Assembly: GCF_001277255.1 (NCBI RefSeq)
Contig: NZ_CP012264.1
Location: 1,426,001-1,490,000, forward strand
Reading direction: 5' to 3'
DNA from: Cronobacter condimenti 1330
GTDB lineage: Bacteria; Pseudomonadota; Gammaproteobacteria; Enterobacterales; Enterobacteriaceae
Length of the DNA stretch: 64,000 nt
Part shown: piece by piece, positions 17,065 to 26,265 of the stretch
Numbering within the stretch: position 1 is the stretch's first letter
How the letters are laid out: every line of letters starts with the position of its first letter
Made by a program: the position numbers and the translations under genes
Notes under the pieces: model-generated
The model's database searches: none
What the model was told of the DNA's origin: nothing
Seen by the model: the letters and a program-made list of their open reading frames with translations, nothing else

Positions 17065-19428
17065 TCAGCGTATCCAGCGTGCGCATTGCTCGCCGTTGAC
17101 CCAGAGCGTGCGGTGCTCGCCTGGCGGCATCGTCACCTCAAGCGCCTCCCATGCCGGGTGATAATCCCCTTTGGCGTCGATAGTGAGGTGTACCGCCCCG
17201 GCGGTGCAGGTCATTTTCCAGTTAACCCACAGCGCGTTGCCCTGCTGATACCCCCAGGATTCGCCGTCATCCTCAAAGAGGTGCCCCGTGGTCTCGCCGT
17301 TGCCTTGTAAGGGGAAGAGCATCAGCGTGCGGCGATTATCTGCCTGCGGGCTGACGTGGCGCAGGCGCTCGCTTAGCGGCAGGCCCGCGCCTGCACGCAC
17401 CAGCAGCGGCAGCCGTTCAAGCGGCGCATCAAGCGTGACCGTCTGACCGCCTGCGAACCAGTGGCCGGTGTGGAAATCGTACCAGCCATGATCGTTGGCC
17501 GGCAGCCAGAGCGTGCGGGTACGCGCGCCGGGCTCCACCACGCTTGCTACCAACAGGTCGCGGCCCAGCATAAATTCATCGCACTCGTTAAAGGTCCGGG
17601 CGTCGTGCTCGTGGTCAAGGAAAGTCGGGCGCAACATCGGCTCATCGTCGGTATGCGCCTGCCAGAGCAGGGTATACAGATACGGCAGCAGGCGGTAGCG
17701 CAGTTCAATGGCGTGGCGGACAGCAGGCGTCACCGCCGGATACATCCACGGCTCGTTGACGGTGTGATCGTCATTCCAGGAGTGAATGGTAAAGCGCGGG
17801 TGCATCACGCCGTTTTGTACCCAGCGGACAAACAGCTCAGCGTCCGGTTTATCGCCGGAGAAACCGCCGACATCATGACCGACGTTATAAAGCCCCGAGA
17901 GACTCATGCCGAGTCCCATGCGAATGTTGTAGCGCAGCGTCTGCCAGCTGGTGCGGTTATCGCCGCTCCAGGTTTGCACATAGCGCTGCATCCCGGCGCA
18001 GCCGGAACGCGAAATCAGGTACGGGCGTTTTTCCGGTGCGAAGGCCTGCTGCGCCTCCATCGATGCGCGCATCATTAAGAGCGGCATCACCGGGCGGATG
18101 TGCTTAATCGCCACCGGCTCGCCGAAGCCGTGACAGCGCGCCTCGTCGTCCCAGACTTCATATTCGTTGTTGTCATTCCAGGTAGAATCGATGCCCATCT
18201 CCAGCAACTGCGTGGTGACGCCGTTCTGCCACCAGGCGACGGTCGCCGGGTTGGTGAAATCAAGGTGTGAGCCTTCGTCATCCCAGAAGCTTGAGCGCTC
18301 CGGCGCATCGCTTTCAGAATCGCGGATGAACAGTCCCTGCTGCGCCACTTCCTGATAGCGCGGGTGATCCTGAAGCAGACAGGGTTTAATGTTCGCGGCA
18401 AGTTTCAGCCCCGCCTCGTGGAACGCCTGACTCATCGCGGTGGGCTGCGGCACCTTGTCGTAGTTCCAGTTAAAGACGTAACGCTTGTTGTTGATGGACG
18501 TATAGCCCGACGAGAGCTGGAAGGAGTCGCACGGAATGGCGTGCTCCTCGCACAGGCGGATAAAGTTCATCAACTGGTTCTGCGCATCCGGCGCGTCGGT
18601 GTAATGCATCGTTGAGCCGCTGTAGCCGAGGCTCCATTTCGGGCCGAAGAGGGTTTTGCCGGTCAGCCGGACAAACGCTTTCGTGACATCCAGCACACGC
18701 GGGCCGACAAACAGGTAGTAGTCGATGTCGCCCGCCTGCGCCTGCCAGCGACGGTAAGGCTGGTGATAGTTATCTATCTCGTTGCCCAGATCCAGCCAGC
18801 AGCTGCTGAGGTTGTCGTAAAAGAGCCCAAAACTCACCGCGTCGCGGCGGGTGATGGTGAACGGAATATGCTTATAAAGCGGATCGGTGCTGGCGGCGTT
18901 ATAGCCCATCGCATCGAGGTTGCGCATCTCGAAGCGGCGCCCGGTGCGTTCCAGGTCACCGGCTTTTTCGCCAAGCCCATAATAGCGATCGTCTTTCTGG
19001 CGGCGCTGATAGTGCGCCACGCCGTCGCCGTGTGCGTTGAGCAGATAGGCGCTGGTGGGACGGTCACAGGTCAGGAACTGCCATTCACCCGCATCGTCAC
19101 GGTAGTGCCACTCCAGCCACAACGGTTGGTGCACCGTAACCCGCAACCGCTCGCTGGTGATGGTCAGTCGCTCCGGCGTCTCGTCAAGCGTAAAGCCCGG
19201 CAGGCTAAAGCCTGCGAGACTGTCGCGCGGACGGCCTTCCCAGGGCGTATCGCGCTCGGGGGCAATGCTCCAGGTGCGGTTTAGCGAGAACGCGCCGCGA
19301 CGCTTCACCGCCACGCGGAACAAGCCTTGCTCCAGCACCCACAGGCACAGGGTATGGCTGTCATCCACCGTCAGTTCAACATGGTGGTCATCTGAGTGGG
19401 TAAATCTCCAGTGTTTGAGGGTTTTCAT
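17065..19428 (-). CDS. GH31 family alpha-glycosidase
   Basis: This is a cytoplasmic retaining alpha-glycosidase of family GH31 with 787 residues and no signal peptide. It has an N-terminal beta-sandwich (about 1-250), a TIM barrel, and a C-terminal beta region. The catalytic nucleophile Asp is in GIDSTWNDNNE (near 419) and the acid/base Asp is in WSGDNRTSW (near 490). The Asn after the nucleophile, where many members have Met, and the Ser-Thr before it suggest a specificity other than plain maltase. It may be alpha-glucosidase, alpha-xylosidase or alpha-galactosidase-like. It is 11 bases after the MFS gene in one operon. The ATG at 19428 has better ribosome spacing than the one at 19434. Confidence 0.88.
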   Translation of the reverse strand: MKTLKHWRFTHSDDHHVELTVDDSHTLCLWVLEQGLFRVAVKRRGAFSLNRTWSIAPERDTPWEGRPRDSLAGFSLPGFTLDETPERLTITSERLRVTVHQPLWLEWHYRDDAGEWQFLTCDRPTSAYLLNAHGDGVAHYQRRQKDDRYYGLGEKAGDLERTGRRFEMRNLDAMGYNAASTDPLYKHIPFTITRRDAVSFGLFYDNLSSCWLDLGNEIDNYHQPYRRWQAQAGDIDYYLFVGPRVLDVTKAFVRLTGKTLFGPKWSLGYSGSTMHYTDAPDAQNQLMNFIRLCEEHAIPCDSFQLSSGYTSINNKRYVFNWNYDKVPQPTAMSQAFHEAGLKLAANIKPCLLQDHPRYQEVAQQGLFIRDSESDAPERSSFWDDEGSHLDFTNPATVAWWQNGVTTQLLEMGIDSTWNDNNEYEVWDDEARCHGFGEPVAIKHIRPVMPLLMMRASMEAQQAFAPEKRPYLISRSGCAGMQRYVQTWSGDNRTSWQTLRYNIRMGLGMSLSGLYNVGHDVGGFSGDKPDAELFVRWVQNGVMHPRFTIHSWNDDHTVNEPWMYPAVTPAVRHAIELRYRLLPYLYTLLWQAHTDDEPMLRPTFLDHEHDARTFNECDEFMLGRDLLVASVVEPGARTRTLWLPANDHGWYDFHTGHWFAGGQTVTLDAPLERLPLLVRAGAGLPLSERLRHVSPQADNRRTLMLFPLQGNGETTGHLFEDDGESWGYQQGNALWVNWKMTCTAGAVHLTIDAKGDYHPAWEALEVTMPPGEHRTLWVNGEQCARWIR

Positions 19429-19439
19429 TCGCATCTTCC

Positions 19440-20750
19440 CTATGAAACGCGCTTGTTACGGCGCTCGGCAATAAAGGCAACCAGGAACATCGCACCAATC
19501 AGGTCGAAAAAGCCCATGGCCACAAACAGCGGGTTAAAGCCGATTTTGTCGGCGGTGACCCCGATAATCAGTGAGAACAGGAAGCTTGCGATCCACGCGC
19601 ACGAGCCGCGCATACCGTTCACGGTGGCCATCTGGCCGCGATCGAAGGATTCCACCACCAGTGCGCTCAACATGCAGGAGATAATCTGATGCCCGAAGCC
19701 GCCGATGGAGATAAGGATGATGGTGATGTACGGGTCGCGCGTCAGCGTGACAATCGCGAGCGACACCATCAGAAACGCGCCGGTGACGGAGCTTGCCACC
19801 ACGGAGTTAACCCGCGTACAGCCGAAGAGGCGCACGTACAGTTTGGTGAGGTAACCGCTCGCGACCGAGCCTAAATCGGCGGCAAGAAACGGCAGCCACG
19901 CGAACATGGCTATCTGCTTCAGATCCATGTTGTGCTCTTTGGCAAGGTACAGTGGCACCCAGAAGCTCATCACCGCCCAGGCGGGCTCGGCCATAAATGC
20001 CGGAATGGCAATGCCGTAAAAGCGCTTGTTTTTCGATACGTTTTTCAGCGCGGTCAGGAAGGGCAGGCGCACTGGCTCCGGTTCATTATCCTGACGGATA
20101 AACGACAGCTCTTCCTGGCTCAGGCGCGGATGACGCTCGGGATTGTGATAAAAGAGCCACCACAGTACGACCCAGCACAGCGCCAGCACGCCGGTAAAGA
20201 GAAACGCGCCCTGCCAGCCGAAGGAGATATGCGCAAAGTAGATAATAGGCGGGGCCAGCATCGCGCCAATGGAGAAACCAACGCCCGCCCAGCCTGCGGC
20301 AACCGGACGCTCTTTTTTCGGGAACCATTCGCCCAGCGTTTTGGCGTTGGCAGGCGTTGCCGCTGCCTCTGCCGCGCCCATAAAGAAGCGCAGGATAGCG
20401 AGATGCAGCCAGCTGCCTGCGCCAGCGTGGAAAATACACATCAGCGCCCAGAGCGAGGCGCAAATCATAAAGCCGAGCTTGAGGCCAATCACGTCAATCA
20501 GCCAGCCGCAGAGCGGTTGAAACAGGGTATAGGCGAGCTGGAACGCGCCTACGATGTAAGAATACTGTTCGGTGGTGATGCCCAGGCTTTCTTTAAGCTC
20601 GGGGGCGAGGATCCCAAGCGAGTTACGGGTGATATAGTTGACGGTCACGCCCATCAAAAACAGCACCAGCACCCACCAGCGCAGGTGACGGATAGCACGG
20701 CGGGAACGGGTTTTTACCGCGCCAGCGTCCTGGTTAATGCTCTCACTCAT
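19440..20750 (-). CDS. MFS transporter, anion:cation symporter (ExuT/phthalate permease-like)
   Basis: This is a 436-residue inner-membrane protein with 12 helices. Its N-terminal half (NYITRNSLGILAPELKESLG, RFFMGAAEAAATPANAK, GEWFPKKERPVAAG) matches the ACS family that imports hexuronates, glucarate and similar anions. It sits upstream of the GH31 gene in one operon, with GGAGAAG before its ATG. The simplest reading is that it imports an acidic or modified disaccharide that the GH31 enzyme then splits. ACS carriers usually take small carboxylates, so a glycoside of a sugar acid would reconcile the pair. The substrate is not proven. Confidence 0.85.
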   Translation of the reverse strand: MSESINQDAGAVKTRSRRAIRHLRWWVLVLFLMGVTVNYITRNSLGILAPELKESLGITTEQYSYIVGAFQLAYTLFQPLCGWLIDVIGLKLGFMICASLWALMCIFHAGAGSWLHLAILRFFMGAAEAAATPANAKTLGEWFPKKERPVAAGWAGVGFSIGAMLAPPIIYFAHISFGWQGAFLFTGVLALCWVVLWWLFYHNPERHPRLSQEELSFIRQDNEPEPVRLPFLTALKNVSKNKRFYGIAIPAFMAEPAWAVMSFWVPLYLAKEHNMDLKQIAMFAWLPFLAADLGSVASGYLTKLYVRLFGCTRVNSVVASSVTGAFLMVSLAIVTLTRDPYITIILISIGGFGHQIISCMLSALVVESFDRGQMATVNGMRGSCAWIASFLFSLIIGVTADKIGFNPLFVAMGFFDLIGAMFLVAFIAERRNKRVS

Positions 20751-21067
20751 TTATTCTTCTCCACGGTTCGCCTGACATTCATCGGACTGGTATAACAACT
20801 TGCATTCCGGCAGCGCCGAAAACCACAGCAGAGACCGTTATTTATTTGAATTAACACAATATTTGTAGGGTATTGTCGCTCAGTAAGTCGTTAAAGCTGT
20901 GCGACAACCTGAGGGTAGAGCAGCGTCTGGAATGGTAGTAGTCTCTTTTATGCAATAATTTTCACCAGAACGGTCTTTCGCGTCAGACGAGGGCGTGGTA
21001 CTACGGATATATCGTATAAATCCTCTGTGAAAATTTTTTCATTTCACAACCGGAGATGGATCACAAA
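20751..21067. promoter_or_regulatory. Divergent control region of the GH31/MFS operon and its LacI-type regulator
   Basis: This region of about 310 bases carries no gene. It contains TGTGAAA-N9-TTTCACA (21026-21048), immediately before the regulator gene, and TTGTCGC-N21-GCGACAA (20873-20907). Both are inverted repeats suitable for a dimeric regulator. LacI-family operators are usually compact palindromes, so the assignment is tentative. The first repeat is not a CRP site because its half-site spacing is 13, not 6. Confidence 0.4.
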
Positions 21068-22138
21068 ATGAGTAAAAAGCTCCAGGTGGCCCGTATTGCC
21101 GAACAAACTGGCCTGTCGCTGAGCACCGTTTCCCGGGTGCTGGCGGGCAAAGCCAATACCAGTGAAAAAGCGCGGCGCAAGGTTAAAGCGTGTGCCCGCG
21201 CGCTGGGTGTGCTGGAGGATATGGCGGCAGGGCGACTACTACTGAACAGCCTCGTGGTGTTTGCGCCAAGGCGCGCCTTTGATGAGCGCTCGGACATCTT
21301 TTATTACCGCGTTATCCAGAGCATCAACAAAGCGCTGGAGCCTCATGAAGTGCGGTTGCGCTACTGCGCGCTGGAAGAGAACGACGCTGACGCCAACCTG
21401 TTTCTCGCGCGGATGAATGAACCGCAGACCGAAGCGGTGCTGCTGCTTGGCATTGACGATCCGCACATCCACGATCTGGCGTTCGATGTCGGTAAACCGT
21501 GTGTGCTTATCAATTGCCGCGACCGCAAAATGCGCCTGCCCGCCGTCGCGCCGGATCACCGCGCAATTGGCGAGAACGCGGCGCGTTATCTTTTTGAAAT
21601 GGGGCACCGCGAGGTTGTGAATCTCCTGTGCCTGCGGCGCTACACGATGGAGTTGCGCCTTGCGGGGATCCATGACGCCTGGGAGGCAGAAAATCTCGCG
21701 TTTGATGAAAAGCGTCACCTGCTGGCGGCGGCAGATTTCAGCGCCCGCGGCAGTGAGGCACTGGTGACGCGCTTTCTTGCCGAAACGCCGCCTGCTTCGT
21801 TGCCGAGCGCGCTGCTCGCCGGCGGCGATTTCATGGCGGCGGGCGCGGTGAAGGCGCTGCAAAATGCCGGGTTGCGGGTGCCGCAGGATATGTCAGTGAT
21901 GAGTATTGACGCTTTTAACCTGGCGGCAATAGAAGATGTTCCGCTGACCGCCGTACATGTCCCGCGCGACGCGCTGGGTGAAGAGGCGGTGTTGATGCTG
22001 CAACAGCGGCTTATTCGCCCGCAGGCGGCGGTAGGCACGCTGTTGCTTAATGGGGCACTGGATGCGCGCGAATCGGTGCGCCGCGTGCGGCCTGGGCGGG
22101 GCAGAACCAGCGTGCAGCGCGACGGCCTTTACGATTAA
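21068..22138 (+). CDS. LacI-family transcriptional regulator of the adjacent sugar operon
   Basis: The protein has 356 residues. The N-terminal helix-turn-helix VARIAEQTGLSLSTVSRVLAG, with the hinge AARRKV-like segment, is typical LacI/GalR; a periplasmic-binding-like sugar-sensing domain follows (VVFAPRRAF, LLAGGDFMAAGAVKALQ). It is divergent from the MFS-GH31 operon and so very likely controls it, with a sugar ligand. An upstream ATG at 21056 is in frame but has no room for its ribosome site; 21068 has GGAG at a longer spacing, so the start is uncertain by four codons. Its stop overlaps the convergent moeB stop. Confidence 0.9.
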   Translation: MSKKLQVARIAEQTGLSLSTVSRVLAGKANTSEKARRKVKACARALGVLEDMAAGRLLLNSLVVFAPRRAFDERSDIFYYRVIQSINKALEPHEVRLRYCALEENDADANLFLARMNEPQTEAVLLLGIDDPHIHDLAFDVGKPCVLINCRDRKMRLPAVAPDHRAIGENAARYLFEMGHREVVNLLCLRRYTMELRLAGIHDAWEAENLAFDEKRHLLAAADFSARGSEALVTRFLAETPPASLPSALLAGGDFMAAGAVKALQNAGLRVPQDMSVMSIDAFNLAAIEDVPLTAVHVPRDALGEEAVLMLQQRLIRPQAAVGTLLLNGALDARESVRRVRPGRGRTSVQRDGLYD

Positions 22139-22893
22139 CCTGGGTCGCCGCAGACCTCACAGTGCGGGTTGCGCGCCAGTTTCATTTCACGAAACTGCGT
22201 GCGCAGCGCGTCATACATCACCAGTTTCCCGGCACACGGCTCGCCGTAGTTCGCCAGCACCTTGATGGCTTCCATCGCCTGGAGTGTACCGATTACGCCG
22301 ACGAGCGGCGCCATCACGCCCGCTTCGACACAGGTCAGCGCATTGTCGCCAAACAGACGGCTCAGGCAACGGTAGCACGGCTCGCCAGGCTTCCAGGTAA
22401 AGACGCTGATCTGGCCTTCCATGCGAATAGCCGCGCCGGACACCAGCGGCACCTTATGGCGAAAACAGCCCGCGTTAAGCTGATTGCGCGTCGCCACGTT
22501 ATCGGTGCAGTCCAGCACCAGATCGTGACGCGCGATAAGGGCCTCAAGCGCCGCCTCATCAAGTTGCGCGTTGACCGTTTCGATAACACAGTGCGGGTTG
22601 ATGGCGCTTAGCGTCGCGCGCGCGGAGTCGACTTTCGGCTGACCGATAGCCGCATCGCGATGCAACACCTGACGCTGCAGGTTTGAGAGGGTGACTGTGT
22701 CAAAGTCGAGCAGCGTCAGCGCACCAATGCCTGCCGCGGCGAGATAGGGCGCGGCGGCGCAACCCAGCCCGCCGAGCCCGACGATGAGCACACGGGCGGC
22801 TTTGAGCCGCTCCTGGCCGTCGAAATCGAAATCGCGCAGGATGATTTGCCGGTTATAGCGCAGCATTTCCGCATCGCTTAACGCCTCGGTCAT
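22135..22893 (-). CDS. moeB: MoeB, molybdopterin-synthase adenylyltransferase
   Basis: MoeB adenylates the C-terminal glycine of MoaD so it can be sulfurated for molybdopterin synthesis. From the ATG at 22893 it has 252 residues (E. coli 249), and MLRYNRQIILR begins the ThiF/E1 fold. The nucleotide loop is VGLGGLGCAAAPYLA, and the zinc pairs are CYRC and CEVC. CTDNVATRNQLNAGC is conserved. The longer frame overlaps moeA and is unlikely. It is one base from the moeA stop, forming the moeAB operon. Confidence 0.96.
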   Translation of the reverse strand: MTEALSDAEMLRYNRQIILRDFDFDGQERLKAARVLIVGLGGLGCAAAPYLAAAGIGALTLLDFDTVTLSNLQRQVLHRDAAIGQPKVDSARATLSAINPHCVIETVNAQLDEAALEALIARHDLVLDCTDNVATRNQLNAGCFRHKVPLVSGAAIRMEGQISVFTWKPGEPCYRCLSRLFGDNALTCVEAGVMAPLVGVIGTLQAMEAIKVLANYGEPCAGKLVMYDALRTQFREMKLARNPHCEVCGDPG

Positions 22894-22894
22894 G

Positions 22895-24124
22895 TCAGCC
22901 TCCGAACAGGTGATTAAACAACTCGACATCCACCCATTCGCCAGGCTCAACGTGGCCGCGTTCGCGCTCCAGCACGATAAAGCAGTTGCCCTGGGTGAAC
23001 GAGCTGAAAATGTGCGAGCCCTGATGGCCGGTGCTGACGACCTCCGGCTGGCCGTCCGCGCCGGTGCGCAGGATGCCGCGCTGGAAGTCGAGCCGTCCGG
23101 GCGATTTTTTCAGCCGTTCTGCGGCGCGTACACGCAGACGCGGCGCCTGCACGATGTCACGGCCGCTCAGTTTTGCGAGCAGCGGCTGCACCAGCTGATA
23201 GAACGTCACGGCAGCGGAAACCGGGTTGCCCGGCAGGCCGCAGAACCAGCTACTGGCGAGACGGCCAAAAGCGAACGGTTTCCCCGGCTTGATGGCAAGC
23301 TTCCAGAAACCGATTTCGCCCAGTTCTTCCAGCAAGGTTTTGGTGTAGTCAGCTTCGCCGACCGAGACGCCGCCGGAGCTAAGGACCAGATCGGCCTCGC
23401 GGTCGGCTTCAAGAAACGCGGCGCGCAGGGCGTTCGGATCGTCACGAATAATACCAAGATTGATAACGTCGCAGCCGAGCGCTTCAAGCATCAGATGCAC
23501 CGCGAGACGGTTAGTGTCATAGATTTGACCTTCCGCGAGCGGCTGGCCGGGAAGCTGAAGTTCATCGCCGGTCGAGAAAATCGCGACGCGCGGTTTGCGC
23601 ACCACGTCCACTTCGGCAATACCAAGCGAGGCAAGCAGCGGCAGCTCAGCGGCGCTTAGCTTCTGGCCTGCGCGCATCACGACGGCGTGCTCGCGAATAT
23701 CTTCACCGCGACGACGAATGTGCTGCCCTGCGCGCACCGGCGCGCTAAAGCGCACATCCGCGTCGCTGGTTTCGGCCTCTTCCTGCATAATGACGGCCTC
23801 GCAATCCGGCGGCACTGGCGCGCCGGTCATGATGCGAATCACGCTGCCTTCTGGCCACTCGCCGTGGAACGGCTGCCCCGCGAATGCTTTACCCGCCACC
23901 GGCAGCCACTGGCCGCTTGCGAGATCGGCCAGGCGTACGGCGTAACCGTCCATCGCGGCGTTATCAAAGCCCGGGACGTCCAGCGGCGAGGTTATCGCAC
24001 GCGCCGTCACACGGCCCATGCTCTTTAATAGCGGCAGCGTTTGCGTCTCCGTCAGGGGAACGATGCGGGAGAGCATCTCCTCAAGGGCGGTTTCCAGGGA
24101 CATCAGTCCAGCGGTCGGTTCCAT
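22895..24124 (-). CDS. moeA: MoeA, molybdopterin molybdenumtransferase
   Basis: MoeA inserts molybdate into adenylated molybdopterin, the last step of molybdenum cofactor synthesis. It has 409 residues (E. coli 411). Conserved motifs include DVPGFDNAAMDGYAVR near the N-terminus, RIMTGAPVP, the MoCF-domain STGDELQLPGQPL, SSGGVSVGEADYTK and WFCGLPGNPVSA. It is first in the moeA-moeB operon. In E. coli iaaA lies between moeA and gsiA on the other strand; here the 237-base gap to gsiA contains no such gene. Confidence 0.97.
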   Translation of the reverse strand: MEPTAGLMSLETALEEMLSRIVPLTETQTLPLLKSMGRVTARAITSPLDVPGFDNAAMDGYAVRLADLASGQWLPVAGKAFAGQPFHGEWPEGSVIRIMTGAPVPPDCEAVIMQEEAETSDADVRFSAPVRAGQHIRRRGEDIREHAVVMRAGQKLSAAELPLLASLGIAEVDVVRKPRVAIFSTGDELQLPGQPLAEGQIYDTNRLAVHLMLEALGCDVINLGIIRDDPNALRAAFLEADREADLVLSSGGVSVGEADYTKTLLEELGEIGFWKLAIKPGKPFAFGRLASSWFCGLPGNPVSAAVTFYQLVQPLLAKLSGRDIVQAPRLRVRAAERLKKSPGRLDFQRGILRTGADGQPEVVSTGHQGSHIFSSFTQGNCFIVLERERGHVEPGEWVDVELFNHLFGG

Positions 24125-24361
24125 CTTTCACTCCAGCGCGACAGTCACAAAGCGCCTATTATGACAGAAAGCGCGCAGGGGTTGCAGGTTTCGCCGCCCG
24201 TCTCGTCCGGCGGCCTTTACATCACATTTACCTCTTTCTATATTCAAAATTCGTCTGAACCAGCGGCAACGATAATGATATTTATAGAAAAAACGCAGCC
24301 GCCCCAGCACAATTGCTGCTTTGCATTCTGAGCATCACCCCCAAACCCGTGAGGAACCGTA

Positions 24362-26236
24362 GTGCCTAAAGAAGACGTATTGCCTGAAGAGCAGGTGTTG
24401 TCGGTTTCCGGCCTGAGCGTGCGCTTTAAAGATGAAGGAGAGCCGACCCAGGCCGTGCGCCAGCTCTCCTTTAGCCTTAAGCGTGGCGAAACGCTGGCGA
24501 TTGTCGGCGAGTCCGGCTCGGGGAAATCGGTCACAGCGCTCTCGCTCATGCGTCTTATTGAACAGGCGGGGGGCGAGATGGAGAGCGGCCCGCTGCTGTT
24601 GCGCCGGCGCAACCAGCAAGTCATCGACCTGCGCACGCTCAGCCAGAAGCAGATGCGCGACGTGCGCGGCGCCGACATGGCGATGATTTTTCAGGAGCCG
24701 ATGACCTCGCTCAATCCGGTGTTCCCGGTGGGCGAGCAGATAGCCGAATCCATCCGCCTGCATCAGGGTTTTAGCCGTGAAAAAGCGATGCGCGAAGCCA
24801 AACGTATGCTCGACCTGGTACGTATTCCGGAATCGGAAGCGATGCTGGAGCGCTTTCCGCACCAGCTTTCCGGCGGCATGCGCCAGCGCGTAATGATAGC
24901 CATGGCGCTCTCCTGCCGCCCGGCGGTGCTGATTGCCGACGAACCGACGACCGCGCTGGATGTCACCATTCAGGCGCAAATCCTCCAGCTTATCCGCGTC
25001 TTGCAGCAGGAGATGTCGATGGGCGTGATTTTTATCACGCATGACATGGGCGTGGTCGCCAATATGGCTGACCGGGTGCTGGTGATGTATCAGGGCGAAG
25101 CGGTGGAAACCGGCACCGTCGAGGCGATTTTCCGCCGCCCGGAACACCCTTACACGCGCTCGCTGCTGGCTGCCGTGCCGCGTCTTGGCGCGATGAATGG
25201 CACCGATCTGCCGCGTAAATTCCCGCTCAACCAGGCCCCACGCCATGAGATGGACCCGCCCGAAGCCGAACAAGACACCGTGGTGCCAGAGAGCGAGCCT
25301 ATTCTTCAGGTGCGTGACCTCGTGACGCGCTTTCCGGTGCGCAGCGGTATCTTCAATCGCGTGAAGCGGGAAGTGCATGCGGTGGAAAAAGTGAGCTTTG
25401 ATCTCTGGCCTGGCGAAACGCTGTCGCTGGTGGGGGAATCGGGCTGCGGGAAATCGACCACCGGGCGGTCACTGTTACGCCTGGTCGAGACGCAGGGCGG
25501 CTCGATTACCTTTTGCGGCAAACGCATCGACACGCTCTCTGACAGCGCGATGCAGGCCGTGCGCCGCGATATGCAGTTTATCTTCCAGGATCCGTACGCC
25601 TCGCTCGATCCGCGACTGACGGTTGGCTACTCGATTATGGAACCGCTATTGGTGCATCGCCTTCTCGACGGGGATGCGGCGCGCAAGCGTGTGGCGTGGC
25701 TGCTGGAGCGCGTGGGGCTCAAGCCCGAGCACGCCTGGCGCTACCCGCACGAGTTTTCCGGCGGTCAGCGTCAGCGCATCTGTATTGCGCGCGCGCTGGC
25801 CCTGAACCCGAAAGTCGTCATTGCCGATGAGTCGGTCTCCGCGCTGGATGTCTCCATCCGCGCGCAAATTATTAATTTGCTGCTCGATCTGCAGCGTGAT
25901 TTTGGCATTTCGTTTCTGTTTATTTCGCACGATATGGCGGTGGTGGAGCGCATCAGCCATCGCGTGGCGGTGATGTATCTCGGACAGATTGTCGAGATAG
26001 GCCCGCGGCGCGCGGTATTTGAAAACCCCCAGCATCCGTACACCCGCAAGCTGATGGCGGCGGTGCCTGTGGCCGACCCCGGCCATCCGCGACGCCAGCC
26101 GGTATTGCTGCTTGATGAGATCCCAAGCGCCACGCGGCCGCTAGGCGATGAGCCGTTTATCGCGCCGCTGGTGCAGGTGGGGCAGGGCCATTACGTGGCG
26201 CGTCATCCCGTCGGGGCGACGGATCACCATTTTTAA
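24362..26236 (+). CDS. gsiA: GsiA, glutathione importer ATPase (double ABC)
   Basis: This is the cytoplasmic ATPase of the GsiABCD glutathione importer. It has 624 residues with two fused ABC domains: Walker A GESGSGKS near 57 with signature LSGGMRQR, and Walker A GESGCGKS near 360 with signature FSGGQRQR, plus oligopeptide-type C-terminal extensions (HPYTRSLLAAVP, HPYTRKLMAAVP). Translation starts at GTG 24362 after GAGGAA. It heads gsiA-B-C-D. Divergence from E. coli is mainly at both ends and in the linker. Confidence 0.96.
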   Translation: MPKEDVLPEEQVLSVSGLSVRFKDEGEPTQAVRQLSFSLKRGETLAIVGESGSGKSVTALSLMRLIEQAGGEMESGPLLLRRRNQQVIDLRTLSQKQMRDVRGADMAMIFQEPMTSLNPVFPVGEQIAESIRLHQGFSREKAMREAKRMLDLVRIPESEAMLERFPHQLSGGMRQRVMIAMALSCRPAVLIADEPTTALDVTIQAQILQLIRVLQQEMSMGVIFITHDMGVVANMADRVLVMYQGEAVETGTVEAIFRRPEHPYTRSLLAAVPRLGAMNGTDLPRKFPLNQAPRHEMDPPEAEQDTVVPESEPILQVRDLVTRFPVRSGIFNRVKREVHAVEKVSFDLWPGETLSLVGESGCGKSTTGRSLLRLVETQGGSITFCGKRIDTLSDSAMQAVRRDMQFIFQDPYASLDPRLTVGYSIMEPLLVHRLLDGDAARKRVAWLLERVGLKPEHAWRYPHEFSGGQRQRICIARALALNPKVVIADESVSALDVSIRAQIINLLLDLQRDFGISFLFISHDMAVVERISHRVAVMYLGQIVEIGPRRAVFENPQHPYTRKLMAAVPVADPGHPRRQPVLLLDEIPSATRPLGDEPFIAPLVQVGQGHYVARHPVGATDHHF

Positions 26237-26265
26237 TTTTCAGGCAAGGCTTTCAGGAGAAGACT

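Noticed and set aside
21026..21048. CRP site before the LacI-type gene
   Set aside because: TGTGA and TCACA are present but 13 bases apart; CRP needs six.
24335..25378. 347-codon open frame opposite gsiA
   Set aside because: It is antisense to the conserved first ABC domain; the His/Arg-rich composition reflects codon bias on the sense strand.
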